NCBI GenBank assembly: GCA_944381635.1 | Contig: CALWLY010000018.1 | Coordinates: 1 to 64,000 of the forward strand | Direction: 5' to 3' | Source: an uncultured Lachnospiraceae bacterium | GTDB lineage: Bacteria; Bacillota; Clostridia; Lachnospirales; Lachnospiraceae | DNA: 64,000 bases | Shown: piece after piece, positions 44,056-53,675 of the stretch | How the letters are laid out: each line of letters opens with the position of its first letter | How positions within the stretch are numbered: position 1 is the first letter of the stretch | The notes under the pieces: model-generated | The model's database searches: none | The model's input: only the letters and a program-made list of their open reading frames with translations | What the model was told of the DNA's origin: nothing | Made by a program: the position numbers and the translations under genes

Positions 44056-44074
44056 ATGCGGTCCTTTATTATTT
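44042..44074 (+). terminator. Terminator overlapping the spmA stop
   Basis: GGACCGCA (within the last codons) pairs with TGCGGTCC across GGTGAA, which holds the stop, followed by TTTATTATTT. Confidence 0.75.
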
Positions 44075-44172
44075 GACACAAAATTTATTTTCAACTGAAT
44101 AATAAAAAAACATTGAGTATGATGTGCGAGGAAAAATGTTGTGGGAAATCGCTGTTTACGGTTCTCTCGAGG

Positions 44173-44361
44173 AACAAAATGATATAAATGATATATTTTA
44201 TATAATTATTATGAAAATGATTGACGAATCATCATTTTGATAGTATTATGTGTACATAATAACAAGAAAAGAAAATAAAAATAGCGAATAGATTGGAAAA
44301 TATTACAATAATTGAGGCAATTTTGTGCGTAAACAAAGCAAATGATATAAATGATATAAAG
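44173..44361 (+). repeat. Two direct copies of ATGATATAAATGATATA around the mannoside promoter
   Basis: ACAAAATGATATAAATGATATA at 44174-44195 and AGCAAATGATATAAATGATATA at 44337-44358, both preceded by AACAAA. Each holds two tandem ATGATATA units. One copy lies upstream of the putative promoter and one just before the ribosome binding site, an arrangement suited to looping by a repressor. The rest of 44056-44374 is AT-rich with no gene. Confidence 0.6.
44221..44249 (+). promoter_or_regulatory. Putative promoter of the mannoside locus
   Basis: TTGACG (44221-44226), 17-nt spacer, TATTAT (44244-44249), leaving a leader of about 120 nt. Confidence 0.6.
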
Positions 44362-44374
44362 GAGTGGATGAGCA

Positions 44375-45277
44375 ATGCCGAAAAAAAAGAAACAAAAGCA
44401 GAAAGAAGTGGAACTGGTTATCGGTAAACAAAATCGAATGGGGCAGCTTTTTGTGGCACCGCCCGTCATTTTGTTTTTGGCTTTTACCTTGATCCCTATG
44501 ATTATGGCCATTGGTATGAGCTTCACAAAGTATGACGTCATCAATCCGCCCAGCTTTGTTGGTCTGGATAATTTCCGAAAAATGATTCATGACGAATTTT
44601 TCTGGATTGCTATGAAAAATACATGTGTTTATACGCTTCTCTATGTTCCGTTGGGGCTTTTGCTTTCTTTGGGAGCTGCACTGTTTCTGAATGCAAATGA
44701 GAAATTTGTAGGACTTTTTCGAACACTGTTTTATCTTCCGGTTCTTTCTTCGACAGTAGCCACTGCGACTTTATGGTTTTGGATTTTAAATCCGCAGTTA
44801 GGACTTTTGAACGGTATTCTGAAAATATTTGGTATTCCTCCTCAGGCGTGGCTTTATGACTCCAAACTGGCCATGATTTCGATTGTTATGATGAGCTTGT
44901 GGGCTGGATTTGGAGGGAATATGATGATTTTTCTGGCAGGTTTAAAAGGAATCTCGCCGGTTTACTATGAGGCCGCAAAGATTGAAGGAGCGACCAGGTG
45001 GCAAATGTTTACAAAAATTACTATGCCTTCCATTACCAAAACAACATTTCTGGTTTCGACCATGCTTATAATTGGGACTTTCCAGGTGTTTGATCAGGCG
45101 TATGTGTTGACTAAAGGCGGTCCTGGAAATGCTACTATTACCTTAGTTTATTATATTTACAATAATGGATTTAAAAATTTAAATATGGGATATGCTTCCA
45201 GTATTTCGTTAGTGCTCTTTGTTATTATCCTTCTTATGACTGCTCTTAACACTAAGATTAATAAGGCGGACATTTAA
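44375..45277 (+). CDS. Sugar ABC transporter permease (UgpA/MalF type)
   Basis: 300 residues, six predicted membrane segments, Lys-rich N-terminus. The coupling loop EAAKIEGATRWQMFTKITMP and FQVFDQAYVLTKGGPGNAT are hallmarks of the carbohydrate-importer family 1. AAGGAG precedes the ATG. First gene of the mannoside locus; the substrate is inferred from the enzymes downstream. Codons are AT-richer than in the genes before it. The importer has no ATPase here and would share an MsmK-type one. Confidence 0.92.
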   Translation: MPKKKKQKQKEVELVIGKQNRMGQLFVAPPVILFLAFTLIPMIMAIGMSFTKYDVINPPSFVGLDNFRKMIHDEFFWIAMKNTCVYTLLYVPLGLLLSLGAALFLNANEKFVGLFRTLFYLPVLSSTVATATLWFWILNPQLGLLNGILKIFGIPPQAWLYDSKLAMISIVMMSLWAGFGGNMMIFLAGLKGISPVYYEAAKIEGATRWQMFTKITMPSITKTTFLVSTMLIIGTFQVFDQAYVLTKGGPGNATITLVYYIYNNGFKNLNMGYASSISLVLFVIILLMTALNTKINKADI

Positions 45278-45392
45278 ACACACTAAGAAAATTTCAGAAA
45301 GCAAAGATTCTTTAATCCAGTATAGAAAAGTGCAGAATAACAAAAAAGCAGAAAAGAGAAACTGCTAGGATTTTAGGAAACGGAGGAAAGTT

Positions 45393-46268
45393 ATGGGAAT
45401 AAGAAAAACAAAAAAAGTGAGGAGCTTTTTCTGGTATGTGGGAGCAATCATTATTTCCCTGATTACGGTGTATCCGTTTTTGTGGATGATTGCAACATCA
45501 TTTAAACCGGAGGCGGAAATTTACAGTAATTCATTGTCGCTTTTTTCGGACAAGTTTTCATTGGTAAATTACAAAAAAGCTTTTGAAGTCATACCTTTTG
45601 GAAGATACTTTTTGAATTCATTTTATATTGCAGGTATGGGAGTGCTTACGAATGTATTTCTTGGAGCTCTGGCTGGCTATTCCTTTGCCAAGTTGAAATT
45701 CAGAGGGAGAAAAACAGTGTTTAAGCTGTTGTTATCATCCATGATGATTCCAGGAGTTATCACAATGATTCCGCAGTTTTTGGTTTTGAAAAACTTTCCC
45801 CTTGTAGGAGGAAATGATATTTTCGGACAGGGCGGACAGGGTTTAATTAATCACTACGCAGCAATTATTCTGCCTGGCGCAGTAGGGGCATATGCAGTAT
45901 TTTTTATGAAACAGTTTTTTGAAACGCTGCCGGATGACCTGGCGGAAGCGGCGCGAGTGGATGGATGTAGTGAATTTAGGATTTTCTGGAATATTTATCT
46001 TCCGCTTATTCTTCCGGCTGCAATAACACTTGGAATTATGACGTTCCAGAGCGGTTGGAACAGTTTTATGTGGCCGATGATTGTTTTGAATTCGAAAGAT
46101 ATGATGACTGTACAAGTGGGACTGGCAGCTTTTCAGTATCAATATAATACGCAATATGGCCCGTTGATGGCGGGAACTGTACTTTCTACTATACCTACTT
46201 TGCTTTTGTTTATATTTGCACAGAAATATTATATCCAGGGTATTGCTTTCAGTGGAGGAAAAGAGTAA
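45393..46268 (+). CDS. Sugar ABC transporter permease (UgpE/MalG type)
   Basis: 291 residues, six predicted membrane segments. The coupling loop AEAARVDGCSEFRIFWNIYLP and the N-terminal YPFLWMIATSFKPEAEIY fit the family. GGAGG is 5 nt before the ATG. The 115-nt gap after the first permease holds no gene. Confidence 0.92.
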   Translation: MGIRKTKKVRSFFWYVGAIIISLITVYPFLWMIATSFKPEAEIYSNSLSLFSDKFSLVNYKKAFEVIPFGRYFLNSFYIAGMGVLTNVFLGALAGYSFAKLKFRGRKTVFKLLLSSMMIPGVITMIPQFLVLKNFPLVGGNDIFGQGGQGLINHYAAIILPGAVGAYAVFFMKQFFETLPDDLAEAARVDGCSEFRIFWNIYLPLILPAAITLGIMTFQSGWNSFMWPMIVLNSKDMMTVQVGLAAFQYQYNTQYGPLMAGTVLSTIPTLLLFIFAQKYYIQGIAFSGGKE

Positions 46269-46443
46269 CAGCGTAAACGTGAAAATGTTCAGATTAGAGC
46301 AAAAAATATGTGGAATTGGAATAAGCAATGTGGAAGGGAGAGATTAAAAAACAGGAAAAGAATGAGATTTGAGCGAAAAGGGAAAAGAAAAACTTGATTT
46401 CGTAGGAAAACGAAGAAAAAACAAAAGAAAAAGGAGAATGAAA

Positions 46444-47763
46444 ATGAAAAGAAAAATTTTATCATTGACACTGGCATCTGTACTGACTGTATCTATGCTT
46501 GCAGGTTGCTCCTCTGGAGAATCTGCTCAGGAAACTACCGGCGGATCGCAAGAGACTTCTTCAGCAGCATCTGAGGAGACAAATGGAGAAAAAGTTGAAC
46601 TGACTATGTGGGGAGGCTGGAATGGAGATCAAATAGGACAGTTGGAAGAACAACTGGAAAAATTCAATAGCTCTCAGGATAGAATTCATGTTACTTATAC
46701 AGCTCAGGATACTATGGAACAGAAGCTTCTGACAGCTATTGCATCCGGTGATGTTCCAGATATCGTACTTTGGGACCGTTTTAATACAAGCCTTTATGCA
46801 CCTAAAGGAGCCTTGATGCCTTTAGATGACTATGTGGCAAAGGATAATCTGGATTTAGGTCAGTTCTATGAACCGGCAGTAGATGAACTGACATCTGGTG
46901 GGAAGTTATATGGAATTCCGCTTACGGTAGATACGAGAGTTCTTTTCTATAATAAAGATATGTTTGAAGAAGCGGGAGTAGATCCGGCATCTATTACAGA
47001 TTGGAATTCTTTGGAAGAAGCAGCTGTAAAATTGACTAAATGGGAAGGCGATGTCCTGACACAGGCAGGATTCTCTTTGAAAGATACAGGTTTGTTCAGC
47101 ACCTGGATTGGACAGGCAGGCGGAAGTATGGTAGATGAGACCCAGAATCCGCCGGTAACAACTTTTAATTCAGAGGAAGGACTGGAAGTTATTAATTTCT
47201 GGGATAAATTGTTAAATGAAGATAAAGTATATCAGCTGGGATTCGAAGATGGATTTGGCGGAGACGGTTTTAAGGCTGGAAAGGTAGCTATGACTTTTAA
47301 TGGACCTTGGGTATTGGAACAGTATAAAGAAGCGGGAATCAATTTCGGAGTTATTGAACCGCCTGCAGGTCCTAACGGCGACAAGCATGTTATGATGGGA
47401 GGATTTGGACTGGCAATTCCCAACCAGGCAAAACATCCTGATGAGGCATGGGAGTTTATCAAATGGTGGACAACACAACCTGAAAATGGCGTAGAATTCT
47501 GCAAAATCAGTGGAAATATGCCTGCAAACAAGGAAGCAGCTGCAGACCCGTACTTTGCAGAAGATGAATACTTCCCGGTATTTAATGCGGCATTTGAATA
47601 TGCGGATATTCGTTCCAAAGCATTTGGTTATGCAGATCTGGAAACACTGGCATTGATTCCTCAGCTGCAGAAATTCCAGGCTGGAGAAGTGTCAGCTGAA
47701 GAGGCTTTGGCAAATGCTCAGTCTCAGGGAGATAGTATTTTGGCAGAGGCTGCGCAGCAGTAA
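46444..47763 (+). CDS. Sugar-binding lipoprotein of the mannoside importer
   Basis: 439 residues, family 1 extracellular solute-binding protein. Lipobox LAGC with Cys22, a short Ser/Thr/Glu linker, then LTMWGGWNGDQIGQLEEQLE, YGIPLTVDTRVLFYNKDMF and GPWVLEQYKEAG. AAGGAG lies 7 nt before ATG 46444; earlier in-frame ATGs lack a site and precede the signal peptide by a Lys/Arg-rich stretch. The binding protein comes after the permeases, not before. Confidence 0.9.
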   Translation: MKRKILSLTLASVLTVSMLAGCSSGESAQETTGGSQETSSAASEETNGEKVELTMWGGWNGDQIGQLEEQLEKFNSSQDRIHVTYTAQDTMEQKLLTAIASGDVPDIVLWDRFNTSLYAPKGALMPLDDYVAKDNLDLGQFYEPAVDELTSGGKLYGIPLTVDTRVLFYNKDMFEEAGVDPASITDWNSLEEAAVKLTKWEGDVLTQAGFSLKDTGLFSTWIGQAGGSMVDETQNPPVTTFNSEEGLEVINFWDKLLNEDKVYQLGFEDGFGGDGFKAGKVAMTFNGPWVLEQYKEAGINFGVIEPPAGPNGDKHVMMGGFGLAIPNQAKHPDEAWEFIKWWTTQPENGVEFCKISGNMPANKEAAADPYFAEDEYFPVFNAAFEYADIRSKAFGYADLETLALIPQLQKFQAGEVSAEEALANAQSQGDSILAEAAQQ

Positions 47764-47809
47764 AATTGATTGAAAAGATTATGTTAGAAAAATAAAATAA
47801 ATGGAAGCA

Positions 47810-47905
47810 GCAAAATGCCCCGGCAATCCGGAAGGCTCTGCGTACCGTACTTCCCGAAGTGGAAAAGGATGCGCAGGTCGGTTTACCGGATGCCGGGGAT
47901 TTTGC
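47810..47905 (+). other. Long hairpin between the binding protein and GH76
   Basis: GCAAAATGCCCCGGCAATCCGG pairs with CCGGATGCCGGGGATTTTGC (two bulges), with CTGCG/CGCAG inside. No U-tract. It probably stabilises the upstream transporter mRNA and lowers enzyme expression. Confidence 0.6.
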
Positions 47906-47946
47906 ATAAAAAGGAAAAAGGTTTATTAAAAAGAGGAGAGAATAAA

Positions 47947-48957
47947 ATGGGGAAATGGAAGAAAAGCTGTGAAAAAGCTCAGGAAGCTTTGTGGAAAAAA
48001 TTTTGGAACGATGCGGAAGGGATTATGGAAAATCATGCACCGGTAAGAAAGGAAGAAAATTGGATTTACTGGTGGCATGCTCATGTTTTGGATGTTCTGT
48101 TAGATGGTTTGGCAAGAAATGGAGAAGAAAAATATAAAGAGCGTTTTTGTGCAGAGTATGAGGGAACGTGGAAAAAGAACGGAAATACTTTTCTTCATAA
48201 CTGGTATGATGATATGGAATGGATGACCTTGGCACTTATAAGGGCTTTTGATATTACCGGGGAAAGAAGTTATATGGAGCAGGCTGAAAAAATATGGGAA
48301 GACATAAAGACGGCCTGGAATGATTTTTGCGGAGGGGGAATGGCATGGAGAAAAGACCAGTTAGATTATAAAAATACTCCGGCCAATGCTCCGGCAGCTA
48401 TCATTGCTTTTCGTCTTTACGAGAGAAATGGAAAAGAAGAAGATTTGCAGTGGGGAAAAAGAATTTTCGACTGGAATAAAGATAATCTTATGGACAAAGA
48501 AACATGCTTTGTGTGGGATGGAATGAATCGCGAAGGTGATGGAAAGATTGACAAAGACTGGAAATTTACTTACTGCCAGGGAGTAATGATGGGAGCCGCT
48601 TTGGAATATTACCGGATAACAGAAGATAAAAAATTGCTTGAATTGGCTGAGAAAATTGCTGTGGAAGCAGTTGAAGAATTAACAGGAGAAGACGGTATAT
48701 TCAATTATGAAGGAAAAGATGATTGCGGATTGTTCCGTGGAATTTATTTCCGCTACCTGTATGAACTTGTTACGGAACTTTCAGAGCCGGAAAAATTAAA
48801 AGAGGTTATTCGTATAAATGCTGATGCAGTGGAAAAGGCCATGAGAGAAGATGGACTTATTGGAGGAGAATGGCGAGAGAAAGAAGTTGGAGAAATTGAT
48901 TTGGCACAGCACTTGAGCGGAATAATGGTGCTTGAAATGGCTGAAAAAATTTCCTGA
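47947..48957 (+). CDS. GH76 alpha-1,6-mannanase family protein, cytoplasmic
   Basis: 336 residues with no signal peptide. The catalytic Asp pair of GH76 is Asp88-Asp89 in NWYDDMEWMTLALIRAFD; CGGGMAWRKD, NTPANAPAAIIAFRLYER and FTYCQGVMMGAALEYY match the (alpha/alpha)6 family. Known GH76 enzymes are endo-alpha-1,6-mannanases. GAGGAG lies 10 nt before ATG 47947; longer forms run into the hairpin. GH38 follows after 28 nt. Confidence 0.85.
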   Translation: MGKWKKSCEKAQEALWKKFWNDAEGIMENHAPVRKEENWIYWWHAHVLDVLLDGLARNGEEKYKERFCAEYEGTWKKNGNTFLHNWYDDMEWMTLALIRAFDITGERSYMEQAEKIWEDIKTAWNDFCGGGMAWRKDQLDYKNTPANAPAAIIAFRLYERNGKEEDLQWGKRIFDWNKDNLMDKETCFVWDGMNREGDGKIDKDWKFTYCQGVMMGAALEYYRITEDKKLLELAEKIAVEAVEELTGEDGIFNYEGKDDCGLFRGIYFRYLYELVTELSEPEKLKEVIRINADAVEKAMREDGLIGGEWREKEVGEIDLAQHLSGIMVLEMAEKIS

Positions 48958-48985
48958 AAAACTGCTTAAGCAAAAGGAGAAGAAT

Positions 48986-51451
48986 ATGAAAAAAATACAT
49001 TTAATCTGTAATGCACATCTGGATCCGGTATGGCTTTGGCGGTGGCAGGAGGGGTGTACGGAGGCATTATCTACATTCCGAACAGCAGAAGCTTTTACGG
49101 ATGAGTTTCCTGAATTTTCATTTAATCATAACGAAGCTGTGCTTTACCAGTGGGTAAAGGAAAATGAACCGGATTTGTTTGAAAGAATTCAAAAGAAAGT
49201 GAAAGAAGGGAAATGGCATATTATGGGGGGATGGTATATACAGCCTGATTGCAATATGCCGTCCGGGGAATCTATAATTCGCAATATCAGTACTGGCAGG
49301 AAATTCTTTCGGGATGAGTTTGGAGTAGAACCAAAAACAGCTATTAATTTTGACTCTTTTGGACACTCTGTGGGTTTAGTACAGATTCTTAATCAGGCGG
49401 GATATGATTCCTACGTGGTATGCCGTCCGGCAAAAGATAATTTTGATTTTAAGGAACAAAATTATCGTTGGAAAGGGTTTAATGGATCAGAAGTGATAGT
49501 TCATCGTTCGGATGAAAACTATAATTCGGTTCATGGACATGCTGCGGCAGAACTGGCGCAGTTTTTAAAGGAAACAAAAGAAGAAAAAGTTTCATTGTTC
49601 CTTTGGGGAGTTGGAGATCATGGCGGTGGTGCTTCCAGAGAAGATTTGGAAGGCCTTAAGGAATTGATTGAGGAAAATAAGGAAGAGTATATTATTATAC
49701 ATTCGGATGTAGAAACTTTTTTTCGAGAGTTGAGAGATTTTTCTCCGGAACTTCCTGTTGTGGAAAGAGGACTGAATCCGGTGGCAGAAGGATGTTATAC
49801 TTCTCAGATACGGGTAAAACAGAAGCATCGTCTCTTGGAAAGTGAAATTTATACCGGTGAAAAAATGGCAAGTGCAGCGTCTTTGCTGTATGGAAAAGAA
49901 TATCCGAAAAAGGCTTTTGAGGAAGCTGTCAGGGATTTGTTGTTTGCGGAGTTTCACGATGCACTTCCTGGTTCGGGAACACAACTTGTGGAAGAAGATA
50001 CGCTTAGGATTCTTGATCATGGGTTGGAAATCATGTCTAGAGAAAAAATGAAAGCAGCCATAGCTCTTTGCGCGGGGGAGGAAAAAATAAAGGATGGCTC
50101 TTCCTGTGTATTTATTTACAACCCGCATCCTATAGAAATAACTGGACAGTTTGTGTTTGAAACTGGACTTCCTAAACAGAATTGGGAAAATGTTTTCTAT
50201 TATCCAAAAGCATTTTTGAATGGGGAGAGTGTTCCTACACAGTCTGAGATGGAATCTAGCCATTTTTGTATAGATTGGCGCAAAAAAATAGTAATTGAAG
50301 GAACGTTGAAACCATCAAGTATGAATCGTGTGGATGTTTTCTTTGAACCTATTGCCAAAAGGCCTACATTTAAATCGATTGTTGCAGAACCGGAATATAT
50401 ATTTGATAATGGCAGTTTAAGAGTAGTTATCAATACATGCACAGGCTTGATTGATTCCTGGAAAATAGATGGCGTAGAATACTTGAAGAAAGGAAGCTTT
50501 AAACTGACAGCGGTAGACGGAACTTATAATTCTTGGGGACTTTGGACAAACGAAAGCCGGCAGGAACGCGATTTTACGCTGCTTACCCCTCATGAAGGAA
50601 GCGAATTTTCTGGACTGAAAGATAAAGTAGTGCCTTCAGTGAAAATCATTGAAGACGGAGAGGTGCGGACGGTGATAGAAGCGCTGTTTGGATGGCATCA
50701 TTCAAGAATCTATCAAAGATATATTCTGCCTAAAAAGGGAAACCATATGGATATAGAAACGGGAGTATACTGGAATGAGCAGGATATGGTCTTGAAGATG
50801 CAGATACCTCAGACCAAGGAAAAAGGAAAATACTATGGTCAAGTCATGTTTGGGCGGGAAGAGCTGGCCCAGGAGGGGCAGGAGACAGTAGCTCAAAAAT
50901 GGAATGCTTTTGTGGGCAATGAAAAGGCAGTGGCTCTAATTAATACCGGAACCCATGGAAGTTGTGTGAAAGATGGAGTGATAGGGATTACACTCCTGCA
51001 TTCTGCTGGATATTCGGCAGCAGATGGAGATTTTGAACGCAGTTTGAGAGAAGAACGTCATACAGTCAGAATGGAACAGGGAGAACGTGTCTTCCACTTC
51101 CGTTTTATTGCGGGAGATGAAAAAATTCTGGATACTCTTGACTGGCAGTCTCAGGTTTTGAATGAAGAACCATATGCTTTTGCGTTCTCTCCTTCTGGAC
51201 TTGGAGAAAAGAAAGAAGAACTTGTACAGAGTGAAAACGAAGGTATTTTGATATCTGCATTTAAACAGGCAGAGTCGGGAGATGGATATACTGTGCGTGT
51301 TTATGAGGGGACTGGAAAAAATAATGATGGTATATTAAAGTTTCCGGCTCTTCATATGGAAATGGCAGTATCTTTACATCCGTATGAGATAAAAACTTTT
51401 CATCTGAATCCGAAAGAAAAAACGATTCAGGAAACCCATATATTAGACTAA
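48986..51451 (+). CDS. GH38 alpha-mannosidase
   Basis: 821 residues, no signal peptide. Zinc ligands in NAHLDPVWLW (His11, Asp13), nucleophile Asp123 in INFDSFGHSVGL, and GVGDHGGGASRED. The family releases alpha-linked mannose and depends on zinc. With GH76 and the importer it would degrade small alpha-mannosides, such as those from N-glycans or yeast mannan, inside the cell. GGAG lies 6 nt before ATG 48986; an ATG at 48932 would overlap GH76. Confidence 0.93.
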   Translation: MKKIHLICNAHLDPVWLWRWQEGCTEALSTFRTAEAFTDEFPEFSFNHNEAVLYQWVKENEPDLFERIQKKVKEGKWHIMGGWYIQPDCNMPSGESIIRNISTGRKFFRDEFGVEPKTAINFDSFGHSVGLVQILNQAGYDSYVVCRPAKDNFDFKEQNYRWKGFNGSEVIVHRSDENYNSVHGHAAAELAQFLKETKEEKVSLFLWGVGDHGGGASREDLEGLKELIEENKEEYIIIHSDVETFFRELRDFSPELPVVERGLNPVAEGCYTSQIRVKQKHRLLESEIYTGEKMASAASLLYGKEYPKKAFEEAVRDLLFAEFHDALPGSGTQLVEEDTLRILDHGLEIMSREKMKAAIALCAGEEKIKDGSSCVFIYNPHPIEITGQFVFETGLPKQNWENVFYYPKAFLNGESVPTQSEMESSHFCIDWRKKIVIEGTLKPSSMNRVDVFFEPIAKRPTFKSIVAEPEYIFDNGSLRVVINTCTGLIDSWKIDGVEYLKKGSFKLTAVDGTYNSWGLWTNESRQERDFTLLTPHEGSEFSGLKDKVVPSVKIIEDGEVRTVIEALFGWHHSRIYQRYILPKKGNHMDIETGVYWNEQDMVLKMQIPQTKEKGKYYGQVMFGREELAQEGQETVAQKWNAFVGNEKAVALINTGTHGSCVKDGVIGITLLHSAGYSAADGDFERSLREERHTVRMEQGERVFHFRFIAGDEKILDTLDWQSQVLNEEPYAFAFSPSGLGEKKEELVQSENEGILISAFKQAESGDGYTVRVYEGTGKNNDGILKFPALHMEMAVSLHPYEIKTFHLNPKEKTIQETHILD

Positions 51452-51472
51452 ACAGTCTCTTATAACTAAAAT

Positions 51473-51520
51473 AGTATCGGTGTATGGGATGCCTTAGGTA
51501 CTTGTACACCGATACTTTTT
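51473..51520 (+). terminator. Terminator of the mannoside operon
   Basis: AGTATCGGTGTA pairs perfectly with TACACCGATACT around a 20-nt loop, followed by TTTT. The remaining 200 nt to the regulator start show no gene. Confidence 0.9.
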
Positions 51521-51721
51521 GCTGCGAGAAACTGCGAGAAACAGAGTCCGTTTTCAGGATTTGGAAAGCGGAAAGAGGACAATATTTTTATGTTTTGTGC
51601 CGGGCGTAGGCTTGGTTGCGGGAAAGAGTGCAGTATGGTAATATTATCCAAAAGAGATAAGAAGACGGGGAAATAAGGCAGAAGAGGTCTCTGGATTGGG
51701 AAAGGGGCACGGGAAAATGGT

Positions 51722-52843
51722 ATGAAACAGGCACCACTTTACGAACAGATATATAAAGAAATCTGGAATAAAATACAAAGCGTTGAATTTAAGGAGGGGG
51801 ATAAGATTCCTTCAGAAAAGGAGCTTTCCGAAAAATATCACGTAAGCAGAATAACGAGCAAAAAAGCGGTGGATATGCTGGCTGAGGCTGGGATGGTTAT
51901 AAGGATGCCTGGAAAGGGAACTTTTGTGATAGGAAATGAGGAAAGAAGGGCGAAGGAAAAAGAAACGGAAACTAAGGAGGAAAAAGTATCAGAAAGAGTA
52001 ATTGGCGTTATTCTTGATGGGTTTGGCCCTAGTTTTGGCTGCCAGATGCTGGGAGGAATCGAAGCAGAATGTCATAGGCAAGGATGCGAAATGGTTTTTC
52101 ATTGCTCCTATGGTTCTATTGAGGAAGAAACAAAAGCGATAGACAAGTTGTTGGCTTTGGGAGTCGCAGGTATTTTGATTATGTGTGTCCATGATGAAAA
52201 CTATAACTCCCGTATTTTGCAATTGGTAGTAGAACATTTTCCGGTAGTGACTTTAGACAGGCAAATGAAAGGTATTCCGGTTTCCTTTGTGGGAACAGAC
52301 AATGAAGCGGCGGCCAGGGAGTTGACGGCATGCCTTTTAGAAGATGGATATAGAAAAATTTGTTTTGCCAAGCCTTATGCGGCAGAAACACCGACAATTC
52401 AGGAGCGCATGACTGGTTTTCGAATGGCTTTTCATGATTATGGTATTGTCCCGGATGAAGAAATTTGGCTGACGGATTTAAAGGCCACACTTCCCAGGCA
52501 CTATTCTGAAGAACAAGTTGAAAAAGATATGGGAAAGGTGGTTCGGTTTGTAAAAGATCATCCTCAAATCGAAGCTTTTGTGGCCGTGGAATATAGTATC
52601 GCCAGAATCATATATCGATGCTTGTGGCAACTTGGACTTCATAAAAAATGTCCTGTTTTTTGTTTTGACAGCAGTGATAATATTATGAATGAAGCAATGT
52701 TTACGCATGTAAAGCAGTCGGAAGAAAAAATAGGGCAACTTGGCGTGCGGATTTTGATGGATGAAATAAATGGTAAGAAGGAAAAACAGCATGTACTGGT
52801 ACCTTACCAGATTGTAGAGGCCACAGAAGTGGGGTGGGACTGA
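51722..52843 (+). CDS. GntR/LacI chimeric transcription regulator
   Basis: 373 residues. Residues 5-70 are a GntR winged helix (LYEQIYKEIWNKIQSVEF, IPSEKELSEKYHVSRIT, MPGKGTFVI); after a charged linker, residues 92-373 are a LacI-type sugar sensor (RVIGVILDGFGPSFGC, FVGTDNEAAARELTACLLE). This is the AraR architecture. It probably controls the mannoside operon that ends just upstream, binding the direct repeats at 44173-44361. The ribosome binding site is weak (AAAGGGG about 15 nt upstream). Stops 4 nt from the end of the convergent AraC-type gene. Confidence 0.9.
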   Translation: MKQAPLYEQIYKEIWNKIQSVEFKEGDKIPSEKELSEKYHVSRITSKKAVDMLAEAGMVIRMPGKGTFVIGNEERRAKEKETETKEEKVSERVIGVILDGFGPSFGCQMLGGIEAECHRQGCEMVFHCSYGSIEEETKAIDKLLALGVAGILIMCVHDENYNSRILQLVVEHFPVVTLDRQMKGIPVSFVGTDNEAAARELTACLLEDGYRKICFAKPYAAETPTIQERMTGFRMAFHDYGIVPDEEIWLTDLKATLPRHYSEEQVEKDMGKVVRFVKDHPQIEAFVAVEYSIARIIYRCLWQLGLHKKCPVFCFDSSDNIMNEAMFTHVKQSEEKIGQLGVRILMDEINGKKEKQHVLVPYQIVEATEVGWD

Positions 52844-52847
52844 AATT

Positions 52848-53675
52848 TCAGTTTTCTCTGCAGGATTTGCGGTAGGCACTGGCAGTCATGTGACAGTGCT
52901 TTAAAAAGCACTGTGAAAAATAGCTCTGCGAGGAAAAGCCTGAAGACTGTGCGATCTCTGTGATGCTGTAGTCTGTAGTTGCGAGCAGTTCCTTGCTGGC
53001 ATTTATTCTTACCTCGCACAGATAGTTCATGGGGGAACAGCCAAAGCGCTTGGTAAAAGTATGGACCAGATAAAATTTGTTTAGGCAGGAGATTTCCGAA
53101 AGCAGATCCAGTGTGATATTGTGCGTATAATTGGCTTCAATATATTTTTTGATTTTCGTACATTCACGGCTGGATTTCTCTGTGGGAACGGTTTCGAATG
53201 TCAAATTAGTATGGCGTTCAAGGAGGATAATGAGCACTTCCAGAAGATTCTGGCAGACCAGCTCATAGTCCTCCTTTTTTTCTTCCATTTCGTAGAGAAG
53301 GGAATCCATATAAAAGGAAAAGTCTGTATGGGAGCGGCTGCCATCCAGGATAATGTGCCGATTATTTCCGTGAAAGGAAAAATCCAGACCCTCCACGCCG
53401 AGGATGATATATTCTAAAGGAACGCTGCCTGTGGAAGTTTCCGTGTGCGTAATATTGGCGTTGATAATGACAAAATCTCCCTTTTTTACCGGGAAAAGTT
53501 CGCCGTCAATCAGGTAACTTCCCTCTCCCTTTTTTATATAACACAGCTCAGTAAAATAGTGGGAGTGCGGAAGACTGGGCCAGTCGTGCTCGTATTTGGA
53601 ATATGTAACATAAAGAAGTTTGGACTTCAGGGATTTGTTATCATTTTTGCCTAGCTGGTAGCGGGAAATAGCCAT
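52848..53675 (-). CDS. AraC family transcription regulator
   Basis: 275 residues. N-terminal cupin (HSHYFTELCYIKKGEGSYLI, FPVKKGDFVIINANITHTE), C-terminal double helix-turn-helix (ITLDLLSEISCLNKFYLVHTF and YSITEIAQSSGFSSQSYFSQ). Divergent from the GH112 transporter, so it is the likely activator of that locus. AAAGGAG is 11 nt before the ATG. Confidence 0.92.
   Translation of the reverse strand: MAISRYQLGKNDNKSLKSKLLYVTYSKYEHDWPSLPHSHYFTELCYIKKGEGSYLIDGELFPVKKGDFVIINANITHTETSTGSVPLEYIILGVEGLDFSFHGNNRHIILDGSRSHTDFSFYMDSLLYEMEEKKEDYELVCQNLLEVLIILLERHTNLTFETVPTEKSSRECTKIKKYIEANYTHNITLDLLSEISCLNKFYLVHTFTKRFGCSPMNYLCEVRINASKELLATTDYSITEIAQSSGFSSQSYFSQCFLKHCHMTASAYRKSCREN

Noticed and set aside
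44056-44374. Short tandem repeats as a CRISPR array
   Set aside because: Only two copies of a 17-nt AT-rich motif, spacing far too long and no cas genes.
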